A stretch of DNA of 64,000 nucleotides from Streptomyces barkulensis (GCF_002843305.1 NZ_PGSG01000073.1:1-64000), one strand, 5' to 3'. Shown: positions 17,473-26,498, counted from the first letter of the stretch. The notes: generated by a model from the sequence alone, not told the origin. Numbers and translations are program-made.

Positions 17473-17487
17473 CCGACAGCTTGTCGG
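17473..17487. promoter_or_regulatory. Palindrome beside the heme oxygenase promoter
   Basis: CCGACAGCTTGTCGG has six-base perfect arms, just upstream of the -35 box and 8 bases after the map stop. It may be an operator or a weak terminator; no T-run follows on the map strand. Confidence 0.4.
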
Positions 17488-17494
17488 AAAACCG

Positions 17495-18352
17495 TCAGGG
17501 CAGTGTCAGAATCTCCGCCCCCGAGTCGGTGACCACGAGCGTGTGCTCGAACTGCGCCGTCCGCTTCCGGTCCTTGGTCACCACCGTCCAGCCGTCCTCC
17601 CACATGTCCCACTCGTGGGTGCCCAGCGTCAGCATCGGCTCGATGGTGAACGTCATGCCCGCCTTCATCACCGTCGTCGCCCGCGGGTCGTCGTAGTGGG
17701 GGATGATCAGCCCCGAGTGGAACGAGCTGTTGATGCCGTGCCCGGTGAAGTCGCGCACCACCCCGTAACCGAAGCGCTTGGCGTACGACTCGATGACCCG
17801 GCCGATGACGTTGATCTGCCGGCCCGGCCGCACCGCCTTGATCGCGCGGTTCAGCGACTCGCGCGTCCGCTCCACCAGCAGCCGCGACTCCTCGTCCACC
17901 TCCCCGCACAGATAGGTGGCGTTGTTGTCACCGTGCACACCGTGGATGTACGCCGTCACGTCCAGATTCACGATGTCGCCGTCGCGCAGAACGGTGGAGT
18001 CCGGAATCCCGTGGCAGATGACCTCGTTGACCGAGGTGCACAGCGACTTGGGGAACTTCCGGTACCCCAGCGTCGAGGGGTAGGCGCCGTGGTCGCACAG
18101 GTACTCGTGCGCGACCTCGTCCAGCTTGTCGGTGGTCACGCCGGGAGCGATGTGCCCGGCGGCCTCCGCCATGGCGCGGGCGGCGATCCGCCCCGCGATC
18201 CGCATCTTCTCGACCGTCTCGGCGTCCTGCACCTCGGGACCGGTGTACGGCGTCGGGGCGTCCTTGCCCACGTACTCCGGGCGGGGGATCGAGGCGGGCA
18301 CACCGCGGTGCGGGGAGACGGTGCCGGGAACGAGAAGCGACTGGCCAGACAT
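17495..18352 (-). CDS. map: Type I methionine aminopeptidase
   Basis: A 285-residue metalloprotease that removes the initiator Met from new proteins. The five metal ligands of the pita-bread fold are visible: Asp in [11 protein letters not shown], Asp in [10 protein letters not shown], His in [12 protein letters not shown], Glu in FTIEPML and Glu in [11 protein letters not shown] 18350-18352 is used because a TAGACT -10 box ends seven bases upstream and the extra N-terminal residues of the longer frame are not conserved-looking. The N-terminal extension before the catalytic domain ([10 protein letters not shown]) is typical of the actinobacterial class Ic form. Streptomyces have several map paralogues. 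Divergent from the SPOR gene. Confidence 0.93.
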   Translation of the reverse strand: MSGQSLLVPGTVSPHRGVPASIPRPEYVGKDAPTPYTGPEVQDAETVEKMRIAGRIAARAMAEAAGHIAPGVTTDKLDEVAHEYLCDHGAYPSTLGYRKFPKSLCTSVNEVICHGIPDSTVLRDGDIVNLDVTAYIHGVHGDNNATYLCGEVDEESRLLVERTRESLNRAIKAVRPGRQINVIGRVIESYAKRFGYGVVRDFTGHGINSSFHSGLIIPHYDDPRATTVMKAGMTFTIEPMLTLGTHEWDMWEDGWTVVTKDRKRTAQFEHTLVVTDSGAEILTLP

Positions 18353-18359
18353 GTGCGCG

Positions 18360-18365
18360 AGTCTA
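18360..18365 (-). promoter_or_regulatory. -10 box of the leaderless map promoter
   Basis: TAGACT on the minus strand, seven bases before the ATG; no Shine-Dalgarno is present. Confidence 0.55.
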
Positions 18366-18396
18366 ACCGTGATAGGCGACGCCCTGGCAGGGCAGC

Positions 18397-18633
18397 ATGA
18401 ACCACATGGCACTCTTCAAGCGCAAGGCGACAGGCAAGCCCGGCGAGTGGTTCTACTGTTTGTCCCACCACACGGTCGAGGAGGGCCCCCAGTGCCCGGC
18501 CAGGGAACGCCTGGGCCCGTACGCGACCCGCGCCGAGGCCGAGCAGGCGATGGACACGGCCCGCGAGCGCAACGAACGGTGGGAGAACGATCCGCGCTGG
18601 AACGAGCCCGCCCCGCGGGACGAGACCGAGTGA
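18397..18633 (+). CDS. Small SPOR-like domain protein
   Basis: A 78-residue cytoplasmic protein. The sequence [19 protein letters not shown] followed by [23 protein letters not shown] matches the SPOR-like small proteins found divergent from map in Streptomyces; [12 protein letters not shown] is the SPOR helix-strand signature. The tail is charged. It lacks the membrane anchor of cell-division SPOR proteins, so peptidoglycan binding is doubtful. Starts at ATG 18397 (AGGG five bases before) or ATG 18406. Non-coding repeat copy A follows its stop by about 145 bases. Confidence 0.75.
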   Translation: MNHMALFKRKATGKPGEWFYCLSHHTVEEGPQCPARERLGPYATRAEAEQAMDTARERNERWENDPRWNEPAPRDETE

Positions 18634-18763
18634 GCGGCGCACCCGCCCACCGGCGTGACCCGGCGCCGCCCCGCGCGGGCCACACACCCGCGCCCGGGCG
18701 ACGAGCCCGCACCACCCCCGGGGCCCGGCCCGCGCCACCGTCCGCTCGCAGCCGGGCGACGGC

Positions 18764-18882
18764 GGGAGGGGACGGGGAGGGGCGGACGTTCCGGACACTC
18801 AAGCGTGATTTGCGGCCAATAGGCGCTTCAGTCAGCGGTGCACGGAACGGCCGTAAATCATGCCGTCCGGAATGTTCGCCCC
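18764..18882 (+). repeat. Dispersed G4-hairpin element, copy A
   Basis: The G-quadruplex motif GGGAGGGGACGGGGAGGGG (18764-18782) overlaps the 5' arm of a long bulged hairpin (18779-18882). The outer stem is 18 base pairs, the 3-prime inner stem about 15, with a five-base bulge and a loop of about 27. Similarity to the other copies extends 30-40 bases on each side (about 18750-18922). Plus-strand RNA forms G-U pairs where the other strand would have A-C mismatches. It lies between the SPOR gene and the convergent npdG. The inner stem carries a paired change relative to copy B. Confidence 0.85.
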
Positions 18883-18970
18883 GGACCGGCACCGACCCCC
18901 GCACACACCCGGCCCCCACCGCACCCCGGCCCCCACCGCACCCCGGCCCCCACCGCACCCCGGTACACGC

Positions 18971-19687
18971 TCAGATGTCGGTGAGCCGCACCCCCGCGTG
19001 CGCCCTGTACCGCCGGTTGACCGAGATCAGGTTGGCGACCAGCGACTCCACCTGGTGCGCGTTGCGCAGCCGGCCGGCGAACACGCCGCGCATCCCCGGG
19101 ATGCGCCCCGCCAGCGCCTGGACGATCTCGCAGTCGGCCCGCACCTCCCCGAGCACCATCACATCGGTCTCGATCTCCTCGATCTCCGGGTCCCGGAGCA
19201 GGACGGCCGACAGGTGGTGGAAGGCCGCGGTCACCCGCGAGTCCGGCAGCAGGGCGGCGGCCTGCTCCGCGGCGCTGCCCTCCTCCGGCTTCAGCGCGTA
19301 GGCGCCCTTCTTGTCGAAGCCGAGCGGGTTGACGCAGTCCACGACGAGCTTGCCCGCCAGCTCCTCGCGCAGGCTCTCCAGGGTGGCGGCGTGCCCCTCC
19401 CACGGCACCGCGACGATCACCACGTCGCTGCGGCGTGCGCACTCGGCGTTGTCGGCGCCCTCCACGCCCAGGCCCAGCTCCCCGGCCGCGGCCCGTGCGC
19501 GCTCGGCGGTCCGCGAACCGAGGATCACCTTCTGGCCGGCCCGGGCCAGCCGGTACGCCAGACCGCGGCCCTGGTCGCCGGTGCCGCCCAGCACGCCGAC
19601 CACCAGGCCGGAGACGTCCGGCAGCTCCCAGGGGTCCTTGGCGGGGGCCTTCTTCGGGGCGTCTGCGGAAGCATCGTTGGAGGTCAT
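18971..19687 (-). CDS. npdG: F420H2:NADP oxidoreductase
   Basis: A 238-residue Rossmann protein that moves hydride between coenzyme F420 and NADP. The N-terminal VVGVLGGTGDQGRGLA (residues 29-44) is the NADP-binding loop of the family, followed by GSRTAERARAAA for the 2'-phosphate. DVVIVAVPWEGH and KLVVDCVNPLGFDKKG are family motifs. The Ala/Lys-rich first 25 residues are a disordered extension. It is flanked by two inverted copies (A and B) of the G4-hairpin element, less than 100 bases from its 3' end and about 130 from its 5' end, so copy B could be within its leader. Confidence 0.88.
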   Translation of the reverse strand: MTSNDASADAPKKAPAKDPWELPDVSGLVVGVLGGTGDQGRGLAYRLARAGQKVILGSRTAERARAAAGELGLGVEGADNAECARRSDVVIVAVPWEGHAATLESLREELAGKLVVDCVNPLGFDKKGAYALKPEEGSAAEQAAALLPDSRVTAAFHHLSAVLLRDPEIEEIETDVMVLGEVRADCEIVQALAGRIPGMRGVFAGRLRNAHQVESLVANLISVNRRYRAHAGVRLTDI

Positions 19688-20181
19688 GCTCCGATCCTGC
19701 CAGGGTTTGCGGGCCGGGGTGCGGTGGGGTGCGGGTGCGGGTGCGGTGGGGCCCAGGGTGCGGTGGGGTGCGGGTGCGGTGGGGGCCGGGTGTGTGCGGG
19801 GGTCGGTGCCGGTCCGGGGCGAACATTCCGGACGGCATTATTTACGGCCGTTGCCGTGCACCGCTGACTGAAGCGCCTATTGGCCGCAAATAACGCTTGA
19901 GTGTCCGGAACGTCCGCCCCTCCCCGTCCCCTCCCGCCGTCGCCCGGCTGCGGGTCCGTGGCGGTGCGGGCCGGGCGCGAGGCGGCGTCGGGCCGCCGTC
20001 GCCCGGCTGCGGGTGCGGGGTGGTGCGGGCTCCGGGTGCGGGCGTGGTGCCGGTCGCGCCGGTGGGCCGGCGCGGTGGCGGGTTCCGCCGGTGGGCGGGG
20101 CGGCCCCGGCGCGGGGGGTGTGGGCGAGGATGGGGGACAATGGGGACCGTCGTAACGCCGCACCCTCAGGAGCCCGTCCCC
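19688..20181. other. Repeat-rich intergenic region between npdG and the small membrane protein gene
   Basis: Besides copy B this stretch holds iterated G-rich words (GGTGCGGTGGGG variants, about 19710-19790) and a second, tandem copy of the copy B tail (about 19997-20045). No gene was found. A possible start region for the downstream gene is near 20130-20165. Confidence 0.6.
19816..19935 (-). repeat. Dispersed G4-hairpin element, copy B
   Basis: Same element as copy A in the opposite orientation: hairpin core 19816-19920, G4 motif on the minus strand at 19935-19917. It is the closest copy to A across the core. It lies upstream of npdG on the minus strand and about 470 bases past the end of the site-2 protease gene on that strand. 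Confidence 0.85.
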
Positions 20182-20403
20182 ATGGCCCCCTCGTCCCCGA
20201 CCCGACGACTGCCCCTGTTCGCCCTGGTCGTCTGCGGCCTCGCCGTCGTCGCGGCGGTGGTGTCCTTCGTCCGGGGGGCCTGGCCGGTGGGGATCGTCTG
20301 GGTCCTGCTGGCCGGACTGTCGTCCAACATGGCCTGGTACTACGTGCGCCGCGCCAGGCTGGAGCGGGCCGCGGCCGAGGCGAACGGCGTCACCGGGGGA
20401 TGA
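20182..20403 (+). CDS. Small two-helix membrane protein
   Basis: A 73-residue protein of unknown function. Two hydrophobic segments (LFALVVCGLAVVAAVVSFV, and VGIVWVLLAGLSSNMAWYYV) are followed by a short basic-acidic tail (RRARLERAAAEAN), predicting a hairpin in the cytoplasmic membrane with both ends inside. AGGAG lies nine bases before the ATG; the longer open frame upstream runs through repeat copy B and is not coding. Its 3' end overlaps the convergent site-2 protease gene by 14 bases. No family recognised. Confidence 0.7.
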   Translation: MAPSSPTRRLPLFALVVCGLAVVAAVVSFVRGAWPVGIVWVLLAGLSSNMAWYYVRRARLERAAAEANGVTGG

Positions 20404-21166
20404 AGACGTTCTGGGGCTCGCCCTCCCAGAAGCGGAAGTACCGCAGCCCGTAGGCGACCTCCTGCCAGGAGACGCCCAGAGCCGCCATCACGGCGTCGAC
20501 GCCGTTCCAGAAGACGGCGTTGACCTCCGGGATCCACAGGCAGGCGAAGACCGCGAGGAGACCGAAGGGCGCGAAGGGCTCCATCTGGCGGCGGGCCTTG
20601 AGCGATAGCCACGGTTCGATGACGCCGTAGCCGTCCAGGCCGGGGACGGGCAGGAAGTTGAGGATCGCGGCCGTGACCTGGAGCATCGCCAGGAAGGCCA
20701 GTGCGCAGCGGAACGCGATCGGCGCGTCGTCCAGCAGGCCCAGCAGGAAGGGCGTGACCAGGGCGAGGGCGAGGGCGGCGTTGACCAGGGGGCCGGCCGC
20801 CGAGATCAGGCTGTGCTTGAGCCGGCCGCGGACGCGGTGGCGCTCGATGAACACCGCGCCGCCGGGGAGGCCGATGCCGCCCATGATCACGAAGACCACG
20901 GGCAGGACGATGCTCAGCATCGCGTGGGTGTACTTGAGGGGGTTGAGGGTGAGGTAGCCCTTGGCCCCGACGGATATGTCGCCGCCGTGCAGCGCGGTGC
21001 GCGCGTGCGCGTACTCGTGCAGGCACAGGGAGACGATCCAGGCCGAGACGACGAAGAGGAACACCGCGAAGCCGGTGCTCGCCGCGTAGCCCGCCCACAC
21101 GCCCCAGGCCGACACCCCCATGACGGTGACGAGCCCCAGGAACACGGGGCTGACCTGTCTGTTCAT
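20390..21166 (-). CDS. Site-2 protease family (M50) membrane metalloprotease
   Basis: A 258-residue intramembrane zinc protease homologue. The HExxH motif is HEYAH at residues 50-54 inside a hydrophobic helix, and the third ligand motif LPVPGLDGYG lies about residues 170-180. Five or six membrane helices are predicted and no PDZ domain is present, as in the short actinobacterial S2P branch. It would cleave a membrane-bound substrate, classically an anti-sigma factor; the partner is unknown. The start is ATG 21164-21166. It is convergent with, and overlaps, the small membrane protein gene. Confidence 0.85.
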   Translation of the reverse strand: MNRQVSPVFLGLVTVMGVSAWGVWAGYAASTGFAVFLFVVSAWIVSLCLHEYAHARTALHGGDISVGAKGYLTLNPLKYTHAMLSIVLPVVFVIMGGIGLPGGAVFIERHRVRGRLKHSLISAAGPLVNAALALALVTPFLLGLLDDAPIAFRCALAFLAMLQVTAAILNFLPVPGLDGYGVIEPWLSLKARRQMEPFAPFGLLAVFACLWIPEVNAVFWNGVDAVMAALGVSWQEVAYGLRYFRFWEGEPQNVFIPR

Positions 21167-21227
21167 GGGGCCAGACCGTACCCGGCGCGGGCGGCGGGGC
21201 ACGAGCCGGGGCCCGTGCCCGGCCGGC

Positions 21228-21644
21228 CTACTGCGCGCTGATGTCGATCGTGCGCCGCTTGCCCTGGGGCGACTTCGGGATGCGTACGGTGAGCACCCCG
21301 TCGGCCAGGTCGGCCGAGACCGCGTCCTCGTCGATGTCGTGCGGGACCATGGTGCGGTAGGAGAACCGGCCGGTGCGGCGGCTGAGCACCTTCCCGTGGT
21401 GCTCCTCCTCGAGCTCGCCGGTGATGTGCAGCTCGTTGGCGTCCAGCTCCACCGAGACGTTCTCGCGCGGGATGCCGGGCAGCTCGGCCCGCACCAGATA
21501 GGCGTCCTCGGCTTCCTCCTCCTCGACCAGCGGCACCCAGGGCCGCTCACCGGTGGGCGTGGTGCCCTGCTGGAAGAACCGGCCCACCTCGGACCACAGG
21601 TTCTCGAACTCGCTGCGCGGGTCGCGTCGTACTGGCATCTTCAC
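21228..21644 (-). CDS. Small heat shock protein (Hsp20/alpha-crystallin)
   Basis: A 138-residue holdase chaperone. The alpha-crystallin domain covers about residues 45-138 (YLVRAELPGIPRENVSVELD through DGVLTVRIPKS, the A-x-x-x-n-G-v-L family end). The GTG start at 21644 has GGGAGG seven bases upstream; an ATG two codons later would be too far. Streptomyces Hsp18 is usually controlled by RheA and others by HspR; no clear operator was found upstream. The gene lies behind the panB terminator. Confidence 0.92.
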   Translation of the reverse strand: MKMPVRRDPRSEFENLWSEVGRFFQQGTTPTGERPWVPLVEEEEAEDAYLVRAELPGIPRENVSVELDANELHITGELEEEHHGKVLSRRTGRFSYRTMVPHDIDEDAVSADLADGVLTVRIPKSPQGKRRTIDISAQ

Positions 21645-21713
21645 GGGAGTGCCTCCCTCCTCGTGGCCTGTCCGTGCGCCGTGGCGGGTATCCGGGTGCG
21701 GGCGAACATAACG

Positions 21714-21757
21714 GGCGGCCCGCCGACGGGCCGGGGGAAGGCCGTCGGCGGGCCGCC
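21714..21757 (-). terminator. Terminator of panB
   Basis: Sixteen-base perfect arms (21714-21729 and 21742-21757) around a 12-base loop, about 50 bases after the panB stop. Confidence 0.65.
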
Positions 21758-21804
21758 GCGGGAGGACCGGTGGTGGCCGGTGGGGGAGGGCCGGCCGCCG
21801 CCGG

Positions 21805-22662
21805 TCAGTGGAAGGTGTGCTCCTCGGCGGGGAAGGCGGAGCCGACCACGTCCTGGGCGAACCCGCGCGCCGCGTCGCCGAGCGTCTCGCGCAGCCGCGC
21901 GTACTGCTTGACGAAGCGCGGCATCCGGCCCGACGTCATGCCGGCCATGTCCGTCCAGACCAGCACCTGGGCGTCGCAGTCCGGGCCGGCGCCGATGCCG
22001 ATGGTCGGGATGCCCAGGGAGCGGGTGACCTCGGCGGCCAGCTCGGCCGGCACCATCTCCATGACGAGGGCGAAGGCGCCGGCGTCCTGGGCGGCCTTGG
22101 CGTCGCGCAGGAGCTGGTGGGCGGCCTCGTCGCCGCGGCCCTGGACGTAGTAGCCGCCCAGCGCGTTGACCGACTGCGGGGTCAGGCCCAGGTGGGACAT
22201 CACGGGGATGCCGGACCGCACGAGCAGCTCGGTCTGGGCCAGCGAGCGCTCGCCGCCCTCCAGCTTCACCGCGCCGGCGCCGGCCTCCTTCACCAGGCGG
22301 GTGGCGTTGCGCAGGGCCTGGACGGGGCCCTCCTGGTACGAGCCGAAGGGGAGGTCGGCGACGACCATCGCCCGCCGGGTGCCGCGTACGACGGCGGCGG
22401 ACATCATGGCCATCTGCTCCATGGTGACGGGCACCGTGGAGTCGTAGCCGAGGTGGCAGTTGCCCGCCGAGTCCCCGACGAGCAGGACGGGGATGCCCGC
22501 CTCGTCGAAGACGGACGCGGTCATCGCGTCGTACGCGGTGAGCATCGGCCACTTCTCGCCGCGCTGCTTGGCGGCGGCCAGGTCCCTCACGGTGATGCGT
22601 CGCTGCTGCGTTCCGCCGTACAGCGCCTTGCTGCTGTCGGCTGCCTGCTGGGCATGCGTCAT
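21805..22662 (-). CDS. panB: Ketopantoate hydroxymethyltransferase
   Basis: A 285-residue PanB, which adds a hydroxymethyl group from methylene-tetrahydrofolate to 2-oxoisovalerate in pantothenate synthesis. Mg-binding and substrate residues are in LLVGDSAGNCHLGYDST (about 62-78) and VVADLPFGSY, and the catalytic Glu region in GGYYVQGRG and EMVPAELA. IPTIGIGAGPDCDAQVLVW is a strong family signature. Complete TIM barrel, normal length, cytoplasmic. It is a single gene here with its own terminator; panC/panD are not adjacent. Confidence 0.95.
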   Translation of the reverse strand: MTHAQQAADSSKALYGGTQQRRITVRDLAAAKQRGEKWPMLTAYDAMTASVFDEAGIPVLLVGDSAGNCHLGYDSTVPVTMEQMAMMSAAVVRGTRRAMVVADLPFGSYQEGPVQALRNATRLVKEAGAGAVKLEGGERSLAQTELLVRSGIPVMSHLGLTPQSVNALGGYYVQGRGDEAAHQLLRDAKAAQDAGAFALVMEMVPAELAAEVTRSLGIPTIGIGAGPDCDAQVLVWTDMAGMTSGRMPRFVKQYARLRETLGDAARGFAQDVVGSAFPAEEHTFH

Positions 22663-22789
22663 TGCGCCGGCTCCTGTGTTCGTCGTCTCGAGGCGCCCTC
22701 ACGGCGTCCCCGGATCCGCGTCCATGGTGGCACTACCGCCGGGCGGGAGGGAAGAGGGGCCGCCGCGGTGCGACACGGGGGAGCGCGTG

Positions 22790-22814
22790 ACGATACGAGA
22801 CGGGTTCGTATCGT
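22790..22814. promoter_or_regulatory. TetR-type operator before the MFS efflux gene
   Basis: Perfect nine-base arms ACGATACGA (22790-22798) and TCGTATCGT (22806-22814) with a seven-base spacer, 20 bases before the start. The TetR gene two kb downstream, in the same operon, is the probable ligand-responsive repressor. Confidence 0.7.
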
Positions 22815-22822
22815 AAATGTCC

Positions 22823-22828
22823 TAATCT
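22823..22828 (+). promoter_or_regulatory. -10 box of the MFS efflux operon
   Basis: TAATCT lies six bases before the ATG/GTG pair, giving a leaderless mRNA; the operator palindrome covers the -35 position. Confidence 0.5.
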
Positions 22829-22834
22829 GTGGCG

Positions 22835-24526
22835 ATGAGTGCAGTTGATTCCGAAGCGCCGCCGTGCTCGGTGATCCCGGAGGCCGTGCACCGCAGGCGC
22901 TGGGCGATCCTGGCCGTCCTGATGCTCAGCCTGCTGATCGTCGTACTGGACAACTCGATCCTCAACGTCGCGATGAAGACCATCGCGACCCCGCCCCCCA
23001 CCGGACTCGGCGCCACCCACAGCCAGCTGGAATGGGCGGTGAACTCCTACACCCTCGTCTTCGCGGGGCTGCTGTTCACCTCGGGCCTGCTCGGTGACCG
23101 CTACGGACGCAAGCGGGTGCTGCTGGCGGGCCTGGCGCTGTTCGGCGCCGGATCGGTGCTGGCCGGACTGTCCGGCTCGCCCGGCGAGCTGATCGCCTTC
23201 CGTGCGCTGATGGGCGTCGGCGGCGCCCTGGTGATGCCCTCCACGCTCGCCGTCCTGATGAACGTCTTCGAACGCGACGAGCAGCCCAGGGCCATGGGGA
23301 TCTGGACCGGGAGCGTCGGCGCGGCCATCGCCGTGGGGCCGGCCACCGGCGGCCTGCTGCTGGAGCACTTCTGGTGGGGCTCGGTCTTCATGGTCAACGT
23401 GCCCATCGTGATCGTCGCGCTGATCGCGATGGCCGTGCTCGTCCCCGACTCCAGGGACCCCGCGCCCGGCCGCCCCGACGTCCCCGGCGTACTGCTGTCG
23501 GTCGTCGGCCTGGTGCTGCTGGTGTACGGCGTCATCAAGGGCGGGCAGCTCGCCGACTTCACCGACCCCGAGGTGCTGCTCACGGTGGGCGGCGGCCTCG
23601 CCGTCCTGGCCGGCTTCGTGCTCCACGAGAGGCGCAGCCGGCACCCGGCCCTGGACATGCGGTACTTCCGCGAGCCGCCCTTCTCGGCCGCCGTAACCGC
23701 CGTGGCGCTGGTGTTCTTCGCGCTGATGGGCGTGACGTTCTTCATGGTCTTCTACACCCAGAGCGTGCGCGGCTACACGCCCTTCCAGACCGGTCTGCTG
23801 CTGCTCCCGCTCGCCGCCTCGCAGCTTTTCTTCGCCTCCCGGGCCGAGCTGGCCGTGAAACGCTTCGGCGCCCGGGCCACCTGCGCGGCCGGCCTGCTGG
23901 CGGTCGCCGCGACCATGGCGGCATTCGTGCTGCTCGGCACCGACACCCCGATCTGGGTCCTGGAGGTCCTCTTCGTCGTCCAGGGCGCCGGGATGGCGCA
24001 CGTCACGCCGCCCGTCACGGTCACGATCATGCAGTCGCTGCCGCGCGAGAAGGCCGGCTCCGGCTCGGCGGTCAACAACATCTTCCGGCAGGTCGGCGGC
24101 GCGCTGGGCGTCGCGGTGCTCGGCTCGCTGCTCTCGGCGGCCTACCGGGGCCGGATCGACGCAGAACTGGCCGGGCTGCCGGGCCTGTCGGAGGACGCCC
24201 GGCACGCGGCGGGCGAGTCCATCGAGGCCACCCGGGCACTGGCCGAGCGGATGGGCCCGGCGGGCCGGGCGCTGACCGAGCGGGCCGACGAGGCGTTCGT
24301 CCACGCCATGCACGTCACGGTCGTGGCCTCCGCCGCCGTCGCCCTGGCCGGTGCGGTGGTCGTCGCGCTGTTCATGCCGGGCAGGCGGGGAACGCCGGGC
24401 GGGGGGATGGGTGAGAGGGGTGAAGGGGAGGAGGGGAAGGGCGAGCGGGAGGACCGGGGAGAGGGGGTGGGCGTGCCCGGGGCGGGGCGTGGGCGGGACG
24501 CACTGGAGGCGGAGGTGGAGCGGTGA
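22835..24526 (+). CDS. MFS drug efflux transporter, DHA2 (EmrB/QacA) type
   Basis: A 563-residue proton antiporter with 14 predicted membrane helices. Motif A is [14 protein letters not shown] (about residues 87-100) and the region after helix 2 carries [15 protein letters not shown]2 pumps export antibiotics and biocides. The C-terminal tail is Gly/Glu-rich and hydrophilic. The ATG at 22835 is preceded by an in-frame GTG six bases earlier, which cannot be excluded. Its TGA overlaps the GTG of the TetR gene, so regulator and pump are co-translated. Confidence 0.9.
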   Translation: MSAVDSEAPPCSVIPEAVHRRRWAILAVLMLSLLIVVLDNSILNVAMKTIATPPPTGLGATHSQLEWAVNSYTLVFAGLLFTSGLLGDRYGRKRVLLAGLALFGAGSVLAGLSGSPGELIAFRALMGVGGALVMPSTLAVLMNVFERDEQPRAMGIWTGSVGAAIAVGPATGGLLLEHFWWGSVFMVNVPIVIVALIAMAVLVPDSRDPAPGRPDVPGVLLSVVGLVLLVYGVIKGGQLADFTDPEVLLTVGGGLAVLAGFVLHERRSRHPALDMRYFREPPFSAAVTAVALVFFALMGVTFFMVFYTQSVRGYTPFQTGLLLLPLAASQLFFASRAELAVKRFGARATCAAGLLAVAATMAAFVLLGTDTPIWVLEVLFVVQGAGMAHVTPPVTVTIMQSLPREKAGSGSAVNNIFRQVGGALGVAVLGSLLSAAYRGRIDAELAGLPGLSEDARHAAGESIEATRALAERMGPAGRALTERADEAFVHAMHVTVVASAAVALAGAVVVALFMPGRRGTPGGGMGERGEGEEGKGEREDRGEGVGVPGAGRGRDALEAEVER

Positions 24527-25134
24527 GGGAGGAGGGCGCCGGGGTGGTGCGCGCCGTGCGCGGCAGGCCGCGCAGCGCGGCCGCGGACCGGGCGATCATC
24601 GCGGCCGCCCTGCGGCTGCTGGAGCGCGGGGCCGGCGTCGGCGCGCTGTCCATGGAGGGGATCGCCCGCGAGGCGGGCGTGGGCAAGGCGACCGTCTACC
24701 GCCGCTGGCCGGGCAGGGACGAACTGCTGCTGGACGTCATGCGGGCCCTGGACGAACCCCCGGCCGAGGTGCGCGGCGACTGCGTGCGGGAGGACCTGGT
24801 GGAGATCCTGGAGGGGCTGCGGCGCAAGGGCCTGGCCAAGCGGGACTCGGCGCTGCTGCGCACCATGATGAGCCACTTCCACAGCCGTCCGAGGCTGTGG
24901 CAGGCCTACCACGACACCGTGATCCGCGCCCGGCGCGAGACGCTGCACGCGGTGCTGCGGCGCGGCGTGGCCGAGGGCGGGATCCGCGCGGACCTGGACG
25001 TCGAGCTGCTGGGGGAGCTGTTCACCGGGCCGATGCTGTCGCGGGCGCTGCTGCACGAGTGGAGGGAGCTGCCCGAGGGGCTGGCCGAGCAGATCGTGGA
25101 CGGGGTGCTGGACGGCGCCCGGCCGCGCGGCTGA
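24523..25134 (+). CDS. TetR/AcrR-family repressor of the MFS pump
   Basis: A 203-residue regulator. The helix-turn-helix is at about residues 36-56 ([19 protein letters not shown]), followed by a ligand-binding C-terminal domain with [16 protein letters not shown] start overlapping the pump stop (GTGA). The partner operator is the perfect palindrome upstream of the pump, so a pump substrate probably induces both genes. Confidence 0.88.
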   Translation: MREEGAGVVRAVRGRPRSAAADRAIIAAALRLLERGAGVGALSMEGIAREAGVGKATVYRRWPGRDELLLDVMRALDEPPAEVRGDCVREDLVEILEGLRRKGLAKRDSALLRTMMSHFHSRPRLWQAYHDTVIRARRETLHAVLRRGVAEGGIRADLDVELLGELFTGPMLSRALLHEWRELPEGLAEQIVDGVLDGARPRG

Positions 25135-25425
25135 CGCGGCAGAGGGGGGCTGAGGGGGGGCTTGAGGAGGCCGGCGCGTTCTCGGCGGGGGCGCGGAGGT
25201 GTGCGGGGCTGTGCGGGGCTGTGCGCCGTGCCGGAATGTGCGTGTTTCGTTACAGTGGCGGGTGCTGCCGAAAGGTCAGGAACCCGCCGCAGGACCGCGT
25301 TCGTCCTGGCAGACGTACAGGCGTACGGGCCGCCCGGTGCGGCGCGCCCGGCAGGCAAGACCGGCCGCCACCCGGACGCCGGACCGGGGCGGCGGCCTCG
25401 CGATGACGGCAAGTGAGGACGGCGG
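25135..25425. other. Intergenic region upstream of the EEP phosphatase gene
   Basis: Contains short G-rich direct repeats (25195-25230) and a -10-like TACAGT at 25251-25256, placing a start about 160 bases before the gene. No secure gene. A leaderless short frame from GTG 25262 is discussed among the rejected items. Confidence 0.45.
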
Positions 25426-26472
25426 ATGGCACGGGCGTACATGACCGAGGCGGAGTCGCAGACGTCGCGGGGCGAGGTGGACGGGCGCCCCGGCCCCGCC
25501 CCCTCCTTCGCCGCCCGCCTCCGGCGCGCGATCGCCCGGGCGGGCGGCGAGGGCCGGTGGCGCCGCGGCCTGCTGCTCGCGCTGCTGGCCGTGCTGGTCG
25601 CGCTGCTGATGGCGCTGCACTCCCGGGTGCCCAACCGGGTCGGCAACCTGGGCAGCCTGCTGGAGACCTTCCTGCCGTGGCTCGGCCTGGCGATCCCCCT
25701 GCTGCTCCTGGCCGCGCTGCTGCGCCGTTCGGCCACCGCGCTGGTGGCGCTGCTGCTGCCCGCCGTGGTCTGGGCGGACCTGTTCGGCGGCCTGGTCACG
25801 GACAAGCGCGCCGGCGGCGGAGACCTGACCGTGGTCACCCACAACGTCAACGCCGACAACTCCGACCCCGCCGGTACGGCGCGGCAGCTGGCGCGCAGCG
25901 GCGCCGAGGTGCTGTCCCTCCAGGAGCTGCCGGGCCGGTCGGTGGCGGAGTACGAGAAGGCGCTGGCGGACGCCTACCCCCACCACGTGGTGCTGGGCAC
26001 GGTCGGGCTGTGGAGCAAGTACCCGATCGACGACGCCCGGCCGGTGGACATCGGCATCGGCTGGACGCGGGCGATGCGCGCCACCGTCGGCACGCCGAGG
26101 GGGGACGTGGCCGTGTACGGCGCGCACCTGCCGTCGGTGCGGGTGAGGTTCGAGGCGGGGTTCACCGCCCGCCAGCGCGACGTCGCCTCCGACCTGCTGG
26201 GCGAGGCCATCGTGGCGGAGTCCGTCGGGCGGGTGGTGCTGCTGGGCGACCTCAACGGGACGATGAACGACCGGGCGCTGGCGTCCGTCACCTCGCAGAT
26301 GCGCTCCACGCAGGGCGCGGCGGGCGACGGGTTCGGGTTCAGCTGGCCCGCGTCGTTCCCGATGGCCCGGATCGACCAGATCATGGTGAAGGGGGTCGAG
26401 CCGGTGTCGTCGTGGGCGCTGCCGCCGACCGGCAGTGACCATCTGCCGCTGGCGGCGTCGGTGAGCTGGTAG
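25426..26472 (+). CDS. Membrane-anchored endonuclease/exonuclease/phosphatase-family protein
   Basis: A 348-residue protein. Three hydrophobic helices (about residues 48-65, 80-103 and 107-123) are followed by an EEP domain beginning LTVVTHNVNADNS. Catalytic residues are visible as Asn in HNVNA, Glu in SLQELPG, Asp-x-Asn in LLGDLNGTMND and the closing SDHLPL. This domain hydrolyses phosphodiesters in nucleases, sphingomyelinases and inositol phosphatases; topology puts it outside the cell. The exact substrate cannot be told. The ATG is preceded by GAGGAC. A terminator follows. Confidence 0.85.
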   Translation: MARAYMTEAESQTSRGEVDGRPGPAPSFAARLRRAIARAGGEGRWRRGLLLALLAVLVALLMALHSRVPNRVGNLGSLLETFLPWLGLAIPLLLLAALLRRSATALVALLLPAVVWADLFGGLVTDKRAGGGDLTVVTHNVNADNSDPAGTARQLARSGAEVLSLQELPGRSVAEYEKALADAYPHHVVLGTVGLWSKYPIDDARPVDIGIGWTRAMRATVGTPRGDVAVYGAHLPSVRVRFEAGFTARQRDVASDLLGEAIVAESVGRVVLLGDLNGTMNDRALASVTSQMRSTQGAAGDGFGFSWPASFPMARIDQIMVKGVEPVSSWALPPTGSDHLPLAASVSW

Positions 26473-26498
26473 GGCCCGGCCGGTCCGAGGGTTCCGGA

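Noticed and set aside
17473..17487. Palindrome as a terminator of map
   Set aside because: Six-base stem, tiny loop and no T-run; its place beside the next promoter fits an operator better, although this is not certain.
18779..18882. Dispersed hairpin read as a MITE bounded by its terminal inverted repeats
   Set aside because: Similarity between copies extends 30 or more bases beyond both arms and no target duplication flanks the arms, so the hairpin is the core of a larger unit rather than a transposon end pair.
25262..25444. Possible leaderless 60-codon gene starting just after TACAGT, overlapping the EEP gene start
   Set aside because: Codon use lacks the strong G/C third-base bias of real genes here and the peptide is Arg/Pro-rich. 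Better explained as leader DNA.
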